A stretch of DNA of 64,000 bases, taken from positions 14,008 to 78,007 of the forward strand of contig CAZHEH010000013.1 in assembly GCA_964531695.1 (NCBI GenBank), read 5' to 3'. This document shows, piece by piece, positions 16,531 through 26,893 of the stretch. The position numbers and the translations under genes were made by a program. This stretch comes from JAGXKT01 sp964531695. GTDB taxonomy: Bacteria; Planctomycetota; Phycisphaerae; SM23-33. Numbering within the stretch: position 1 is the first letter of the stretch; each line of letters opens with the position of its first letter. The notes below the pieces were generated by a model. The model searched no databases. It saw only the letters and a program-made list of their open reading frames with translations, and was not told where the DNA came from.

Positions 16531-17280
16531 ATGCGGCAGCGCGACGCGGCCATCTGCATTCGGACGACGGACTACAGCGAGACCTCGCAGGTCGTGCACT
16601 TCCTGACGCGCACGGCCGGGGCGGTCCGGCTGATCGCCAAGGGCTCCAAGCGCGCCAAGAGCAAGACGGGCGGCGCCATCGACCTCCTGGCCGAGGGCGA
16701 CCTGGTGTACACGGCCAAGTCGAGCGACGCGCTCGGAACGCTCATCGAGTTCAGCGAGTCCGTCTCGCACCGGCCGCTCCGGGCCAACGCGGTCCGCCTG
16801 AACACGGCCCTGTACATGATCGAGCTGGCGGGCGAGCTGATCCCCCTCGGCGACCCGCACCCGGAATCGTTCGACCTGCTCCACAACGCCCTGGCCCGCC
16901 TCGCCCAGCCGGACGCCCCCCTCCCGGCCGTGCTGGCGTACTACCAGTGGCGGCTGCTCCGCCAAGCGGGCCTGCTGGGCGACCTGTCGGCGTGCGTGGC
17001 CTGCGGACAGCCCGCGGCCGCGGCGAGCGGGCGGCGAGAGGCGTGGTTCTCATCGCGGCTCGGCGGGCTGCTCTGCCGGGATTGCGAACCCGCGGCCGGC
17101 GACAAGCACCGGCTGGACGGCGCCGCACTGGCCGGGCTGGCGGCGCTGGCGGCGGCCGAGTCCGGCCGGAAGGTCGCGCTGCCCGACGCGCAGGCGACCG
17201 CCGTCAACCGGCTGCTCGGCTACCACGTGCGGGAGCAGCTCGGCAAGCCGCTGCGCATGGCGCGGCACGTGATCGGCTAG
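16531..17280 (+). CDS. recO: DNA repair protein RecO
   Basis: Protein of 249 residues. The N-terminal OB-fold (about 1-80) has the family start pattern RTTDYSETSQVVHFLTR and LIAKGSKR, followed by a helical domain and a four-cysteine zinc motif, CVAC at 155-158 and CRDC at 182-185. RecO binds single-stranded DNA, SSB and RecR and helps load RecA in gap repair. The ATG at 16531 is chosen because conserved sequence begins at once; the longer frame upstream runs through the 100-bp repeat and is not coding. It is followed after 72 bases by sufC. Confidence 0.93.
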   Translation: MRQRDAAICIRTTDYSETSQVVHFLTRTAGAVRLIAKGSKRAKSKTGGAIDLLAEGDLVYTAKSSDALGTLIEFSESVSHRPLRANAVRLNTALYMIELAGELIPLGDPHPESFDLLHNALARLAQPDAPLPAVLAYYQWRLLRQAGLLGDLSACVACGQPAAAASGRREAWFSSRLGGLLCRDCEPAAGDKHRLDGAALAGLAALAAAESGRKVALPDAQATAVNRLLGYHVREQLGKPLRMARHVIG

Positions 17281-17297
17281 GGACGCGCACTTTGCCA

Positions 17298-17325
17298 TTG
17301 CCTCCGGGCGGGCACGGCCTAGCAT
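17298..17325 (+). promoter_or_regulatory. Candidate promoter for sufC-sufB
   Basis: TTGCCT at 17298-17303 and TAGCAT at 17320-17325 are 16 bases apart, 28 bases upstream of the sufC start. Both boxes deviate from consensus, so this is only a candidate. Confidence 0.35.
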
Positions 17326-17352
17326 TGTTCCCGGGGGAGACGAGGTGACACG

Positions 17353-18087
17353 ATGGGACTGCTGGAAGTACAAGACCTGCGGCTGTCGCTCAACGGCAGC
17401 GACATCCTCAACGGGCTGGACCTGGACCTCTGGCCGGGCTACGTGCACGCGATCGTCGGCCCGAACGGCGCCGGCAAGAGCACGCTGGCCTTCACGATCA
17501 TGGGCCTGGAGGGCTACCGGCACTACGAGGGCGACATCCGCTTCGAGGGCCGATCGCTCAAGGACCTGAGCATCGACGAGCGGGCCCGGCTCGGCATGAC
17601 GCTCGGCTGGCAGGAGCCCGCGCGGTTCGAAGGGCTGAGCATGCGGCGGTTCATCGGCGCCGCGGCGCGGGAAGCCGGCGAGGACGCCGTGGCAGCCGCC
17701 CTGACGAAGGTCGGCCTCGCCCCGCTGCGCTACATGGGCCGCGCCGTGGACCGGACGCTCAGCGGCGGCGAGCGGAAGAAGGTCGAGCTCGCGTCGATCC
17801 TGGCCATGGGCCCCAAGCTCGTGCTGCTGGACGAGCCGGACAGCGGCATCGACGTCGAGAGCTTGCAGCGCATCCGCGAGGCGATCGACCTGCTCCGCGA
17901 GCAGGGCTCGACCGTCGTGCTGATTACCCACAGCATGGAGGTGCTTTCGTGGGCCCAGCACGCCTTCCTCGTCTGCTGCGGCAAGATCGTCGACAAGGGC
18001 GTCACCGACGAGATCACCCCCTACTTCCGCGACAAGTGCATCCCCTGCGGCCACAAGAACGCCCCGACCATGGCCGAGCTGCAATGA
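17353..18087 (+). CDS. sufC: SufC-like Fe-S cluster assembly ATPase
   Basis: ABC-type ATPase of 244 residues without membrane domains. Walker A GPNGAGKST is at 36-44, the signature LSGGERKK near 136-143, and Walker B LVLLDEPDSGID near 156-167; these fit SufC well. The C-terminus carries CIPCGHKN, a Cys pair not typical of E. coli SufC. Paired with the SufB/SufD-like gene 18 bases downstream, it would power cluster assembly on the SufB scaffold. GAGG precedes the ATG at 17353. No sufS, sufU or sufE is nearby, so this is the two-gene form known from archaea and some deep bacterial lineages. Confidence 0.9.
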   Translation: MGLLEVQDLRLSLNGSDILNGLDLDLWPGYVHAIVGPNGAGKSTLAFTIMGLEGYRHYEGDIRFEGRSLKDLSIDERARLGMTLGWQEPARFEGLSMRRFIGAAAREAGEDAVAAALTKVGLAPLRYMGRAVDRTLSGGERKKVELASILAMGPKLVLLDEPDSGIDVESLQRIREAIDLLREQGSTVVLITHSMEVLSWAQHAFLVCCGKIVDKGVTDEITPYFRDKCIPCGHKNAPTMAELQ

Positions 18088-18105
18088 GAACCAAGAGGCC
18101 GAACC

Positions 18106-19032
18106 ATGCCGACCGACGCGCTTGAGCTTACCGAATTCGCGAACCTGCACTCCGCGATGGACGACCCGGAAACGGCCCATTTGGTCATCGGGCTCAACCG
18201 CGTCACGTCGAGCCGGGCCATCGACGGGCTGAACGTCGACGTCGAGGAGCACGACGAGGGCGTGCGGCTGGTCATCCGCGTGGCGGAGAACGCCGTCATC
18301 GCCAAGCCGGTACACATGTGCTTCGGCCTGCTCCAGGACGAGGGCGTGCAGAAGATCGACCTGGACTTCGAGGTCGGCCCGCGGGCGAAGATCGACGTGG
18401 TCGCCCACTGCGTCTTCCCCAACGCCACGGACGTCCGGCACCTGATGGACGGGGACATCCGCATCCGCGCGGGCGCGAAGTACTCGTACTTCGAGCGGCA
18501 CATCCACTCGGACGCCGGCGGGCTGCTCGTCGTGCCGAACGCGAAGGTCACGCTCGACGAGGACGCCCGCTTCAAGACCGAGTTCGAGCTCGTCCAGGGC
18601 CGCGTCGGCAAGCTGGAGGTCGACTACGAGGCCACCTGCGGGCCGGGGTCCGTCATGGACATGCTCGCGAAAGTCTCCGCGCGGGCGGATGACAGCGTGA
18701 GCATCCGCGAGACGGGGCACCTCGACGGCGAGAACAGCCGCGGCGTGCTGACCAGCCGCGTGGCCGTGCGGGACGATTCGCGGGCGGATGTGTACAACAA
18801 GCTCACCGCCACGGCCGCGGGGGCGCGCGGGCACGTCGACTGCCAGGAGATCATCACCGGCAACGGGACGGCCAATGCCGTGCCGATCGTCGAAGTCAGC
18901 CACCCCAAGGCCCACGTGACGCACGAGGCGGCCCTCGGCTCGGTCGACTCCAAGCAGCTCCAGACGCTCATGGCCCGCGGCCTGACGGAAGACGAGGCCA
19001 GCGACCTGATCATCTCCGGGCTGCTGAGTTAG
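18106..19032 (+). CDS. sufB: SufB/SufD-family Fe-S cluster scaffold protein (short form)
   Basis: Protein of 308 residues that corresponds to the right-handed beta-helix core and C-terminal part of SufB/SufD; the N-terminal extension of E. coli SufB (495 residues) is absent. Conserved features are the HSDAGGLLVVPNAKV stretch in the mid-core and, near the C-terminus, VEVSHPKAHVTHEAALGSVD followed by LMARGLTEDEASDLIISGLL, the SufBD signature. With SufC it forms a minimal scaffold/ATPase pair. Only a single SufB/D is present, so a homodimer is expected in place of SufB-SufD. Confidence 0.9.
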   Translation: MPTDALELTEFANLHSAMDDPETAHLVIGLNRVTSSRAIDGLNVDVEEHDEGVRLVIRVAENAVIAKPVHMCFGLLQDEGVQKIDLDFEVGPRAKIDVVAHCVFPNATDVRHLMDGDIRIRAGAKYSYFERHIHSDAGGLLVVPNAKVTLDEDARFKTEFELVQGRVGKLEVDYEATCGPGSVMDMLAKVSARADDSVSIRETGHLDGENSRGVLTSRVAVRDDSRADVYNKLTATAAGARGHVDCQEIITGNGTANAVPIVEVSHPKAHVTHEAALGSVDSKQLQTLMARGLTEDEASDLIISGLLS

Positions 19033-19158
19033 TCTCGAGCGCCGGCCGCCGAGGCGGCGGAGATTCGACGTTCGACGAAACGGCCTATGGCGCTGCGCGA
19101 CGCGCTTGTTGAGAACGGATACTACGGCAGCACGATTGCTTGAACATGCCCGGCCATG

Positions 19159-19191
19159 CCCGTGCTCACGCACGGGGCTTCCTGAAGCCCC
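19159..19191. terminator. Overlapping hairpins downstream of sufB
   Basis: CCCGTGC/GCACGGG (19159-19176) and GGGGCTTC/GAAGCCCC (19174-19191) are perfect stems that share bases and would be mutually exclusive. They lie about 130 bases after the sufB stop. There is no T-tract. Confidence 0.35.
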
Positions 19192-19265
19192 CGTCGTGAG
19201 GCGAGGCACAGTGATATGTCGAACCTTGCTCCCGTCAGTAACTGACGCCTGACAGCTCCCCCCGG

Positions 19266-19470
19266 CTACCGTCCCTCATGCTCCCGCAAGGCCTCCGCGA
19301 AGCGGCGGTTCACGGGCTTGTCCAGCTCGCGCTGGAGATCATCCTCTTCACACCATTGGACGTGGGCGTAGGCGTACAGGACGTTCCGCCCGTCCTCGTG
19401 ATTGCCGCGGAGGTCGCAGGCGACGATGGTCGTAGCCGGCACGTCCGGGTAGCGCTCCATCGGCGGGAGG
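19266..19470. repeat. Direct repeat unit 1 (paralogue 3' ends)
   Basis: This segment is about 93% identical to 20202-20407, covering the shared C-terminal coding region of the two pseudopilin-like genes. The similarity falls sharply upstream, which points to a recent duplication or gene conversion limited to the 3' ends. Confidence 0.85.
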
Positions 19471-20090
19471 TAGAAGTAGTCGCACCGGTAGCGGCCGTCT
19501 ACCAGTCCGTCCGCAAGCTGCTCGCGTAGTTCCGGGTCGGTCACCTCGACGTAATGGCCGTCACTCAGGTCCTCTTCATCGACCGACGGGCACTCGAGGG
19601 TGTCCACGGAAATCAGACCGTGCCGAACCAGCACATGGAGCTGCTCGGGGTACAAGTCTTCATGTTCCGAGGAGTACATTACGAGGCCATTGCGGATTGA
19701 GGACAGGTTAGTAGCACACCGCGCTCGCAGCATCGGCTCCATCTGCCCATGCCTGACTTCTTGCCACAGCGCCGCGAGCGGAAAGGCCGCCGCAGCGCCC
19801 AACAGGATGGTCAAGGCCGCGAGCCACTTGCGGGGACGTGCACGCCGAAGGCCGAATACGCCTAGGACCACGGCCACCAGGGCGGCGATCAGGCCCATTT
19901 GAACGACGGCCGGATCACGGAGCAAGCCGCTGAAGCCCACCGCAAGTGCACATGCCGCAACGCACAGCAGAACCAGCGATGCAATGGCGGGTCCATTGTG
20001 CGGCAGCCGCGGAGGCGGCGCCGGTTCTGAGCCCGGCCGTGCGGGCTCATCCCGAAGCGGCTCCGGAGGTGTCGGCATTGACCCGCTCAT
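19266..20090 (-). CDS. Pseudopilin-like membrane protein (planctomycete type), paralogue 1
   Basis: Protein of 274 residues. A Pro-rich N-terminus is followed by four hydrophobic helices (about residues 33-110) resembling DUF4190-type domains. Then comes a region like planctomycete DUF1559 pseudopilins: RCATNLSSIRNGLVMYSSEH with DLYPEQL, and a late NVLYAYAHVQWCEE resembling their H-x9-DG end motif. The function is unknown. It is tandem with a homologue at 20202-21077, and its last ~205 bases are about 93% identical to that gene's end while the N-termini differ. In the -YAHVQW motif the usual Asp is replaced by Tyr. Confidence 0.7.
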   Translation of the reverse strand: MSGSMPTPPEPLRDEPARPGSEPAPPPRLPHNGPAIASLVLLCVAACALAVGFSGLLRDPAVVQMGLIAALVAVVLGVFGLRRARPRKWLAALTILLGAAAAFPLAALWQEVRHGQMEPMLRARCATNLSSIRNGLVMYSSEHEDLYPEQLHVLVRHGLISVDTLECPSVDEEDLSDGHYVEVTDPELREQLADGLVDGRYRCDYFYLPPMERYPDVPATTIVACDLRGNHEDGRNVLYAYAHVQWCEEDDLQRELDKPVNRRFAEALREHEGR

Positions 20091-20201
20091 CCCTTCCCCT
20101 GTTCAGTCCACGGCCAGACCCGATCGCTACCTGACGATACCGCGTGAGTCGAGACCACCGCAGAGCTTGCTGGGCACTGATTCCTGATGACGGATCGCTC
20201 C

Positions 20202-20407
20202 TTACCGTCCCTCGTGCTCCCGCAAGGCCTCCGCGAAGCGGCGGTTCGCGGGCTTGTCCAGCTCGCGCTGGAACTCGCCCTCTTCACACCATTGGACGTG
20301 GGCGTCCGCATACAGGACGTTCCGTCCGTCCTCGTGATTGCCGCGGAGGTCACAGGCGACGATGGTCGTAGCCGGCACGTCCGGGTAGCGCTCCATCGGC
20401 GGGAGGT
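20202..20407. repeat. Direct repeat unit 2 (paralogue 3' ends)
   Basis: Partner of the unit at 19266-19470, in the same orientation and about 0.94 kb away. The match begins at the stop codon and ends where the Pro/Glu linker of paralogue 2 begins. Confidence 0.85.
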
Positions 20408-21077
20408 CAGTTCCGAATTCCGGCGTCTCCGGCAGGGGCCGCTCCGGCTCCGGCTGCTCCGGCGGCAGGTAGAAGTAATCGCAACGGTAGCGGCCGTGGT
20501 CGTCGAGTTCGTAGTCGAGATGCTCGCGCAGCGCCGGGTCGGTCACTTCGATGTAGCGATGCGCGCCCTCTTCCTCGCGGGCCGAGGGGCACCGGAACGT
20601 GTACATGCCGATGGTGCCCTCGCCGACGAGGTGGGCGAGATCGTCCGGGTAGGCGTCTCCGTACTCTACCTGGTACATGATAATGCCTTGACCGATGGCA
20701 TGCAGGTTCACCCCGCAGGACGACCGCATCGCCCCATCCCGCGCACGGCGGAGACCCCACATACCCACGACGGCCGTCTCGGCCGCGGCCAAGCCGATGC
20801 CGATGACCATCGCGCCGATGGCCAGCCCCTTGCCCCCGCGCTTGCCGAAGACGCACACGATGCCCAGGACCATCGCCACGCCCCCAAGCAGCACGCCGAC
20901 CAGAAGAAGCAGCGGCGAGAGGCCCAGGGCCAAGGCCAGCAACGGCACGGCCGCGGCGATCGCAAGCGCCAGGGCAACGACGGACAGGCGTTTGCTGCCG
21001 CGGGTCGACCCGCCGTATCGCTTGGCCGATGTCGAGCCACGCGCGGCCGGGGGCAGCGGAGGAGGTGTCATGCTCAT
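20202..21077 (-). CDS. Pseudopilin-like membrane protein (planctomycete type), paralogue 2
   Basis: Protein of 291 residues with the same plan as its downstream neighbour: Pro-rich start, DUF4190-like helices (VVALALAIAAAVPLLALALG and following), then SCGVNLHAIGQGIIMYQVEY with DAYPDDL, and a C-terminal YPDVPATTIVACDLRGNHED block ending NVLYADAHVQWCEE. It has an extra Pro/Glu-rich linker (PEQPEPERPLPETPEF) that paralogue 1 lacks. AGGAAAGGGG precedes the ATG at 21077, which supports that start over the upstream frame. The function is unknown; a cell-surface or secretion-linked pilin-like role is only inferred. Confidence 0.72.
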   Translation of the reverse strand: MSMTPPPLPPAARGSTSAKRYGGSTRGSKRLSVVALALAIAAAVPLLALALGLSPLLLLVGVLLGGVAMVLGIVCVFGKRGGKGLAIGAMVIGIGLAAAETAVVGMWGLRRARDGAMRSSCGVNLHAIGQGIIMYQVEYGDAYPDDLAHLVGEGTIGMYTFRCPSAREEEGAHRYIEVTDPALREHLDYELDDHGRYRCDYFYLPPEQPEPERPLPETPEFGTDLPPMERYPDVPATTIVACDLRGNHEDGRNVLYADAHVQWCEEGEFQRELDKPANRRFAEALREHEGR

Positions 21078-21191
21078 GGGAGCCCCTTTCCTGTTTTTGG
21101 CAAGATGGACACGGTCTGCCCCGATCATAGTCGGACTCGGGCATGACGCAAGGCGCGAGCGCCGCCCGGGGGAACGGCTGCCGCAACGGGC

Positions 21192-22028
21192 CTACGCGCC
21201 TTGGCGCGGCTCGAACGCGTAGCCGAACTGAGACGTGTCCAGGTCGCTCGGCAGCGTTCGGTCCGTGGCGTAGCTGAACAGAATGCCCTTGAAAACCGTG
21301 TCCGCCGCGGAATTGACCGCGATGCCCAGCGCGAACAGGGCCACGGCCAGGAGGACCGCGACCAACGAGCCGGTGCTGATCAGCAGCCACCCCACGAGAA
21401 TCACCGGCAACATGACCAGGAGGCCGAGCAGGCCCAGCGAGAAGTTACCCACCAGCGCCGTGCCCCACGTGTGCCGTAGCGTGCCGAGCGAGCGCTTGAA
21501 CGCGGCGAACGGCCCGGCCCCCTCGAGCACGATCACCGGAACGACGAAGAACGTCATCGCGCTCCACGCAGTGCCCAGAATGGCCGAGATGAACTCCCCC
21601 GCCCGCTTGTGGGAGTTCTCGATGAGCCGCAACAGGACGCCCACGATCGCCGAGACGAGCGCCCAGCCGATAATCGAGAACATCCGCGTCACCGCCGCCC
21701 GCAGCCCGTAGCCCAACGAGGTCTCTCCGGTCTCCATGTATCGCAGGGCCGAGGCGATCAGCGCACAATTGAAGAAGACGATCACGAAGTAATTGCAGAA
21801 GTAGAACACGAACAGCATCGCGTACATCGCGACGTCGCTCTCGCCCTCCTCGGCGCTCAGCCACGTGTCGATCGTCCCGCTCGTCCATAGCGGCAGGAGG
21901 AAGCTGGCGCTGACCACCAGCAGTGCAAGCCCCGAGATGATCGGGAAGATCACGAGCTTCTTGCAGTCCCACAGGATGCCATAGCTGGTCTTGGCGTATG
22001 CCCAACTTCGCGAAAGCGTTGCCCACAT
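21192..22028 (-). CDS. DUF6159-like integral membrane protein
   Basis: Protein of 278 residues with about six membrane helices. The opening SWAYAKTSYGILWDCKKLVIFPIISGLALL matches in pattern the start of the DUF6159 family (aromatic helix, short loop with K-L-V-FP). Later FNCALIASALRYMETGE and IVLEGAGPFAAFKRSLGTLR also fit. The family function is unknown. The ATG at 22028 follows AGAGGG at proper spacing. It lies downstream of uvrB on the same strand with 232 bases between them. Confidence 0.72.
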   Translation of the reverse strand: MWATLSRSWAYAKTSYGILWDCKKLVIFPIISGLALLVVSASFLLPLWTSGTIDTWLSAEEGESDVAMYAMLFVFYFCNYFVIVFFNCALIASALRYMETGETSLGYGLRAAVTRMFSIIGWALVSAIVGVLLRLIENSHKRAGEFISAILGTAWSAMTFFVVPVIVLEGAGPFAAFKRSLGTLRHTWGTALVGNFSLGLLGLLVMLPVILVGWLLISTGSLVAVLLAVALFALGIAVNSAADTVFKGILFSYATDRTLPSDLDTSQFGYAFEPRQGA

Positions 22029-22260
22029 CGCGTTGCCCTCTTGCAAGTGCGCTTACACGGCCGGCCGCGGCCGTGCCCACGGCCCCAAGAATACGACTCG
22101 CCACTCGCGATGTCCAGCGCGAGCAGGCGCTGTCACATCGCCCCGGTCGACCTGCGGATGGCCAAGCCGAGACGCCCCCCGCAGCCGCCACGAGGCGGCG
22201 CCTTCGCTCTGACTGCGGATACCCTTTCCCCCGCATCTCCGCCAACCGCTCCGCCGGCCG

Positions 22261-24288
<2,028 letters not shown>

Positions 24289-24435
24289 GACGGCGCTCCT
24301 CCCGCCCCGGCACCGGCGGGGCATCCCCGCATGGTACGAAATGCCCGCCCCGGCCCCAAGCCGAACGAAAGAGAGAGTGATTCACTTCCAGGCGCAGCAC
24401 TTGACGCCACTTGGTTGCGCCATAGTATTGGGTGC

Positions 24436-24990
24436 ATGTGGAACACCCTCAAACCCCTTACTGGGCCGGTCATCTTGGCGTTTGTGCCGATAGCAATCAG
24501 CATGCCATCAGAACTGTGGCAAGGCATCGTCTGGGGCGTGGTCGTCTTCTGGGGCATGCTTGCTTTGCTGGGGAATAGGGCACTCGTCAAGAAATGTCCC
24601 GGGCTCATCAAGTGGCTGCCGTTCCTGGGCTCGGTGCAACGGTATGAACCACCTGAGTCGCTTGGGGGCACGTATTTGGTAAATCGGACAATCCGGATTG
24701 CCGACTTGGCGGAGGATAATCGAATCGTGGGCCGCACGTTCGAGAAATGCGTGTTTGTTGGGCCCGCAGTTCTGTACGCAATCAAGGATAATCACATCAC
24801 TCAGTGCCGATGGGATGGCCCGGAGGCTTTCATATTCGTGCCGAAAACCCAGAAGAAGGTCAACGGTCCGATAGGTCTGGAGCATTGCAGTTTCCGGGAA
24901 TGCGTCTTCAACGGCATTGGCCTCATTACGACTGAGGACCATCGGGACCGGCTAGAGTCTGTTGGGCCTGGTGAGCGATTTGACTTGTAG
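24436..24990 (+). CDS. Hypothetical membrane-anchored protein, lower GC than neighbours
   Basis: Protein of 184 residues. Two N-terminal hydrophobic segments (VILAFVPIAISMP and GIVWGVVVFWGMLALLG) precede a soluble domain with a loose pentapeptide-like beta pattern (RTFEKCVFVGP, ITQCRWDG, LEHCSFRECVFNGIG). Similar short proteins occur sporadically in diverse bacteria without a known role. Codon use is visibly less GC-rich than in flanking genes, which suggests lateral acquisition. It is divergent from uvrB and convergent with the GH113-like gene. The ATG at 24436 has no strong ribosome-binding site. Confidence 0.72.
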   Translation: MWNTLKPLTGPVILAFVPIAISMPSELWQGIVWGVVVFWGMLALLGNRALVKKCPGLIKWLPFLGSVQRYEPPESLGGTYLVNRTIRIADLAEDNRIVGRTFEKCVFVGPAVLYAIKDNHITQCRWDGPEAFIFVPKTQKKVNGPIGLEHCSFRECVFNGIGLITTEDHRDRLESVGPGERFDL

Positions 24991-25053
24991 GAACCTTACG
25001 TGCGTCGGGCTGCCAAGCGGCGCCCTATGGCCAGACCGGTTCCCTTGGCCACG

Positions 25054-26211
25054 CTATGGCGCCGGGCGAGTGCCAGCCTCACCGGCCTCGCGGCGTTCCT
25101 TCACCGCCCGGTAGTGCTGCCGGATGACCTCCTCGGCCGGCTTGCCCGCGGGCACGTAGGTCGTGTCCTCGGCGGGGTCCGTGCCGTGCCAGGGGGCGGT
25201 GCGCCACTCCCACGCGAGGTAGCCCGCCACGGCCGGCTCGTCCTTCCACGTCTCGAAGAACGCCTGGAAGCAGTCGGCCTGAACCTCCGGGGCCGGCTTG
25301 TCCACGGCCCGGTAGTAATCCCACGGGAACTCGGCACAGGTCTCCTGGTTGGGCCAGCCGACCTCGGTGAAGAGGATCTTGTGGTGCGGATGGTTCTCGT
25401 TGCGCCACTCCAGGATGTCCCGCTTGATCGGCCCCCAGGCGGCGCGAAGGCGGTCGAGCGTCGGCTCCTTGCCGCCGGTGAGGTCGTAGTAGGTTGTCAT
25501 GCCGATGATGTCGAGCTTGTCCCACCAGGGGATGGCCTTGTAATGATCCCAGTTGGACGAGTACGCCAGCCGTCCGCCGTAGACCTCTCGAACCTCGGCG
25601 ATCAGCCGCTCCCACCGGTGCGCCTGGCTCTTCTCCGTGGAGACCAGCTCCGAGCCCACCATCAGCACGTCGACGCCCGTCTCCTGGGCGATCTTCGCGT
25701 AGTGGAGAATGAAGGCCGTGTAGTCCTCCCACCAGTCGCCCCAATCCTCCGGCATGATCGTGCCCCGCCACTCGTCCCGCTCGGGGTTCTCCAGCAGGAC
25801 GATGGGCATGAGCACGACCTTCATGGCCGGCTTGCCGCGCTCGGCGTCCTCCGAGCGGGCGTAGCGGATCATCTCGCGCAGGCGCTCGTCCGACGGGTTC
25901 TTGCGGAGGTCCACCATGATGCTGGTGGCGGAGGCGTCCTCCTGGTGCCCGCGGACGACCAGCGCGACCGTGTCGGCCTCGACGCCGGCGATCTCGCGGA
26001 TCATCTCCTCGTACGGGTGCGTCGCCTCCGGGTGATGGAGCTGAAGCGCCACGCCTAGGAACTCCCGCGGCTGCGTGGCGATGACCGGCGGACGACCGGC
26101 GGGCGGCTCCGCGTCGCCGCCGGCGAGCTGGAACACCACGACGGCCCCCACGGCCAGCAGGAAGACGGCCAGGATCAGCAGCTTGTCGCGTTGCGAGCCG
26201 GTCGAAGCCAT
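25054..26211 (-). CDS. GH113-like glycoside hydrolase (TIM barrel), membrane-anchored
   Basis: Protein of 385 residues with an N-terminal helix (LLILAVFLLAVGAVVVFQLAGG) that anchors or exports it. The rest is a TIM barrel resembling GH113 endo-beta-mannanases: the candidate acid/base is E188 in MVGSELVSTE and the candidate nucleophile E283 in LFTEVGWPNQ, both on the expected strands. Aromatic residues in WWDKLDIIGMTTYYDL and YLAWEWRTAPWHG fit a sugar-binding cleft. Activity on mannan is inferred from the family only. It stands alone between unrelated genes. Confidence 0.8.
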   Translation of the reverse strand: MASTGSQRDKLLILAVFLLAVGAVVVFQLAGGDAEPPAGRPPVIATQPREFLGVALQLHHPEATHPYEEMIREIAGVEADTVALVVRGHQEDASATSIMVDLRKNPSDERLREMIRYARSEDAERGKPAMKVVLMPIVLLENPERDEWRGTIMPEDWGDWWEDYTAFILHYAKIAQETGVDVLMVGSELVSTEKSQAHRWERLIAEVREVYGGRLAYSSNWDHYKAIPWWDKLDIIGMTTYYDLTGGKEPTLDRLRAAWGPIKRDILEWRNENHPHHKILFTEVGWPNQETCAEFPWDYYRAVDKPAPEVQADCFQAFFETWKDEPAVAGYLAWEWRTAPWHGTDPAEDTTYVPAGKPAEEVIRQHYRAVKERREAGEAGTRPAP

Positions 26212-26291
26212 GGCGGGGACTGCCGCGCCGGTCGAGGCGCGGCCCGTATCGCACGTTGGGTAAAGGGCTCACGGGCGGCGGGCAAGCCGCA

Positions 26292-26319
26292 TTGACTCGC
26301 CCGCCGAGACGACTATAAT
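26292..26319 (+). promoter_or_regulatory. Strong sigma70-type promoter
   Basis: TTGACT at 26292-26297 and a perfect TATAAT at 26314-26319 are separated by 16 bases, 57 bases upstream of the ATG at 26377. It is the best promoter match in the window and suggests that the following small acidic protein is well expressed. Confidence 0.75.
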
Positions 26320-26376
26320 AATCAAACGTCAGTTGCGTTCCCTGTCAAAACCCAAGTCCGATACGGGAGCAACGAA

Positions 26377-26838
26377 ATGTCCGACCAGAAGTCGAACCCC
26401 TTCAATGACGATCTGATTTCCGAGGCGTCCCCTCCGCGGCCGAACCACGGCGAACAGGAGCCCCTCGCGCTCGACACCGACGAGGAGGAGCCGCTGGTCC
26501 TGCAGGAGGAGCCGGAGGCCGAGGAGGACGAGCCGATCAGTCTCGTCGACGAGGAGGAGGCCGGCAGCGACAGCGTCCGGGCCTTCGGCTCGGCCGCCGT
26601 GGCCGGCAAACACGCCGAGAAGCAGTTCAAGCGCCCGCTGAACCTCACCGGCAAGGGCGCCACGCGCTGCCGGCTGTTCCACTCGAAGATCGCTCAGGCC
26701 CCGCTGGAGCACATGCAGGAGGCCATCAACGAGTGGCTCGACTCCGAGGAGTGCGAGGTCAAGCACGTCGGCCACATGATCGGCACGCTCGAAGGCAAGC
26801 GGCCGGAACCGAACATCTTCGTGATGGTCTGGTATTGA
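26377..26838 (+). CDS. Conserved hypothetical acidic protein
   Basis: Protein of 153 residues in two parts. Residues 1-65 are highly acidic and probably disordered (EEEPLVLQEEPEAEEDEP). The C-terminal 70 residues are compact and look conserved: CRLFHSKIAQAPLEHMQEAIN, EVKHVGHMIGTLEGKRPEPN and a final FVMVWY. I recall similar proteins from planctomycetes of the Phycisphaerae type, without known function. GGGAGCAACG precedes the ATG, and the strong promoter at 26292 drives it. It is convergent with pyrE. Confidence 0.8.
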   Translation: MSDQKSNPFNDDLISEASPPRPNHGEQEPLALDTDEEEPLVLQEEPEAEEDEPISLVDEEEAGSDSVRAFGSAAVAGKHAEKQFKRPLNLTGKGATRCRLFHSKIAQAPLEHMQEAINEWLDSEECEVKHVGHMIGTLEGKRPEPNIFVMVWY

Positions 26839-26893
26839 CCGACTCGCGAGCCGCCTGCGCTTGCCCGGCACCGCGACGCCCGCAGAACGGGGG

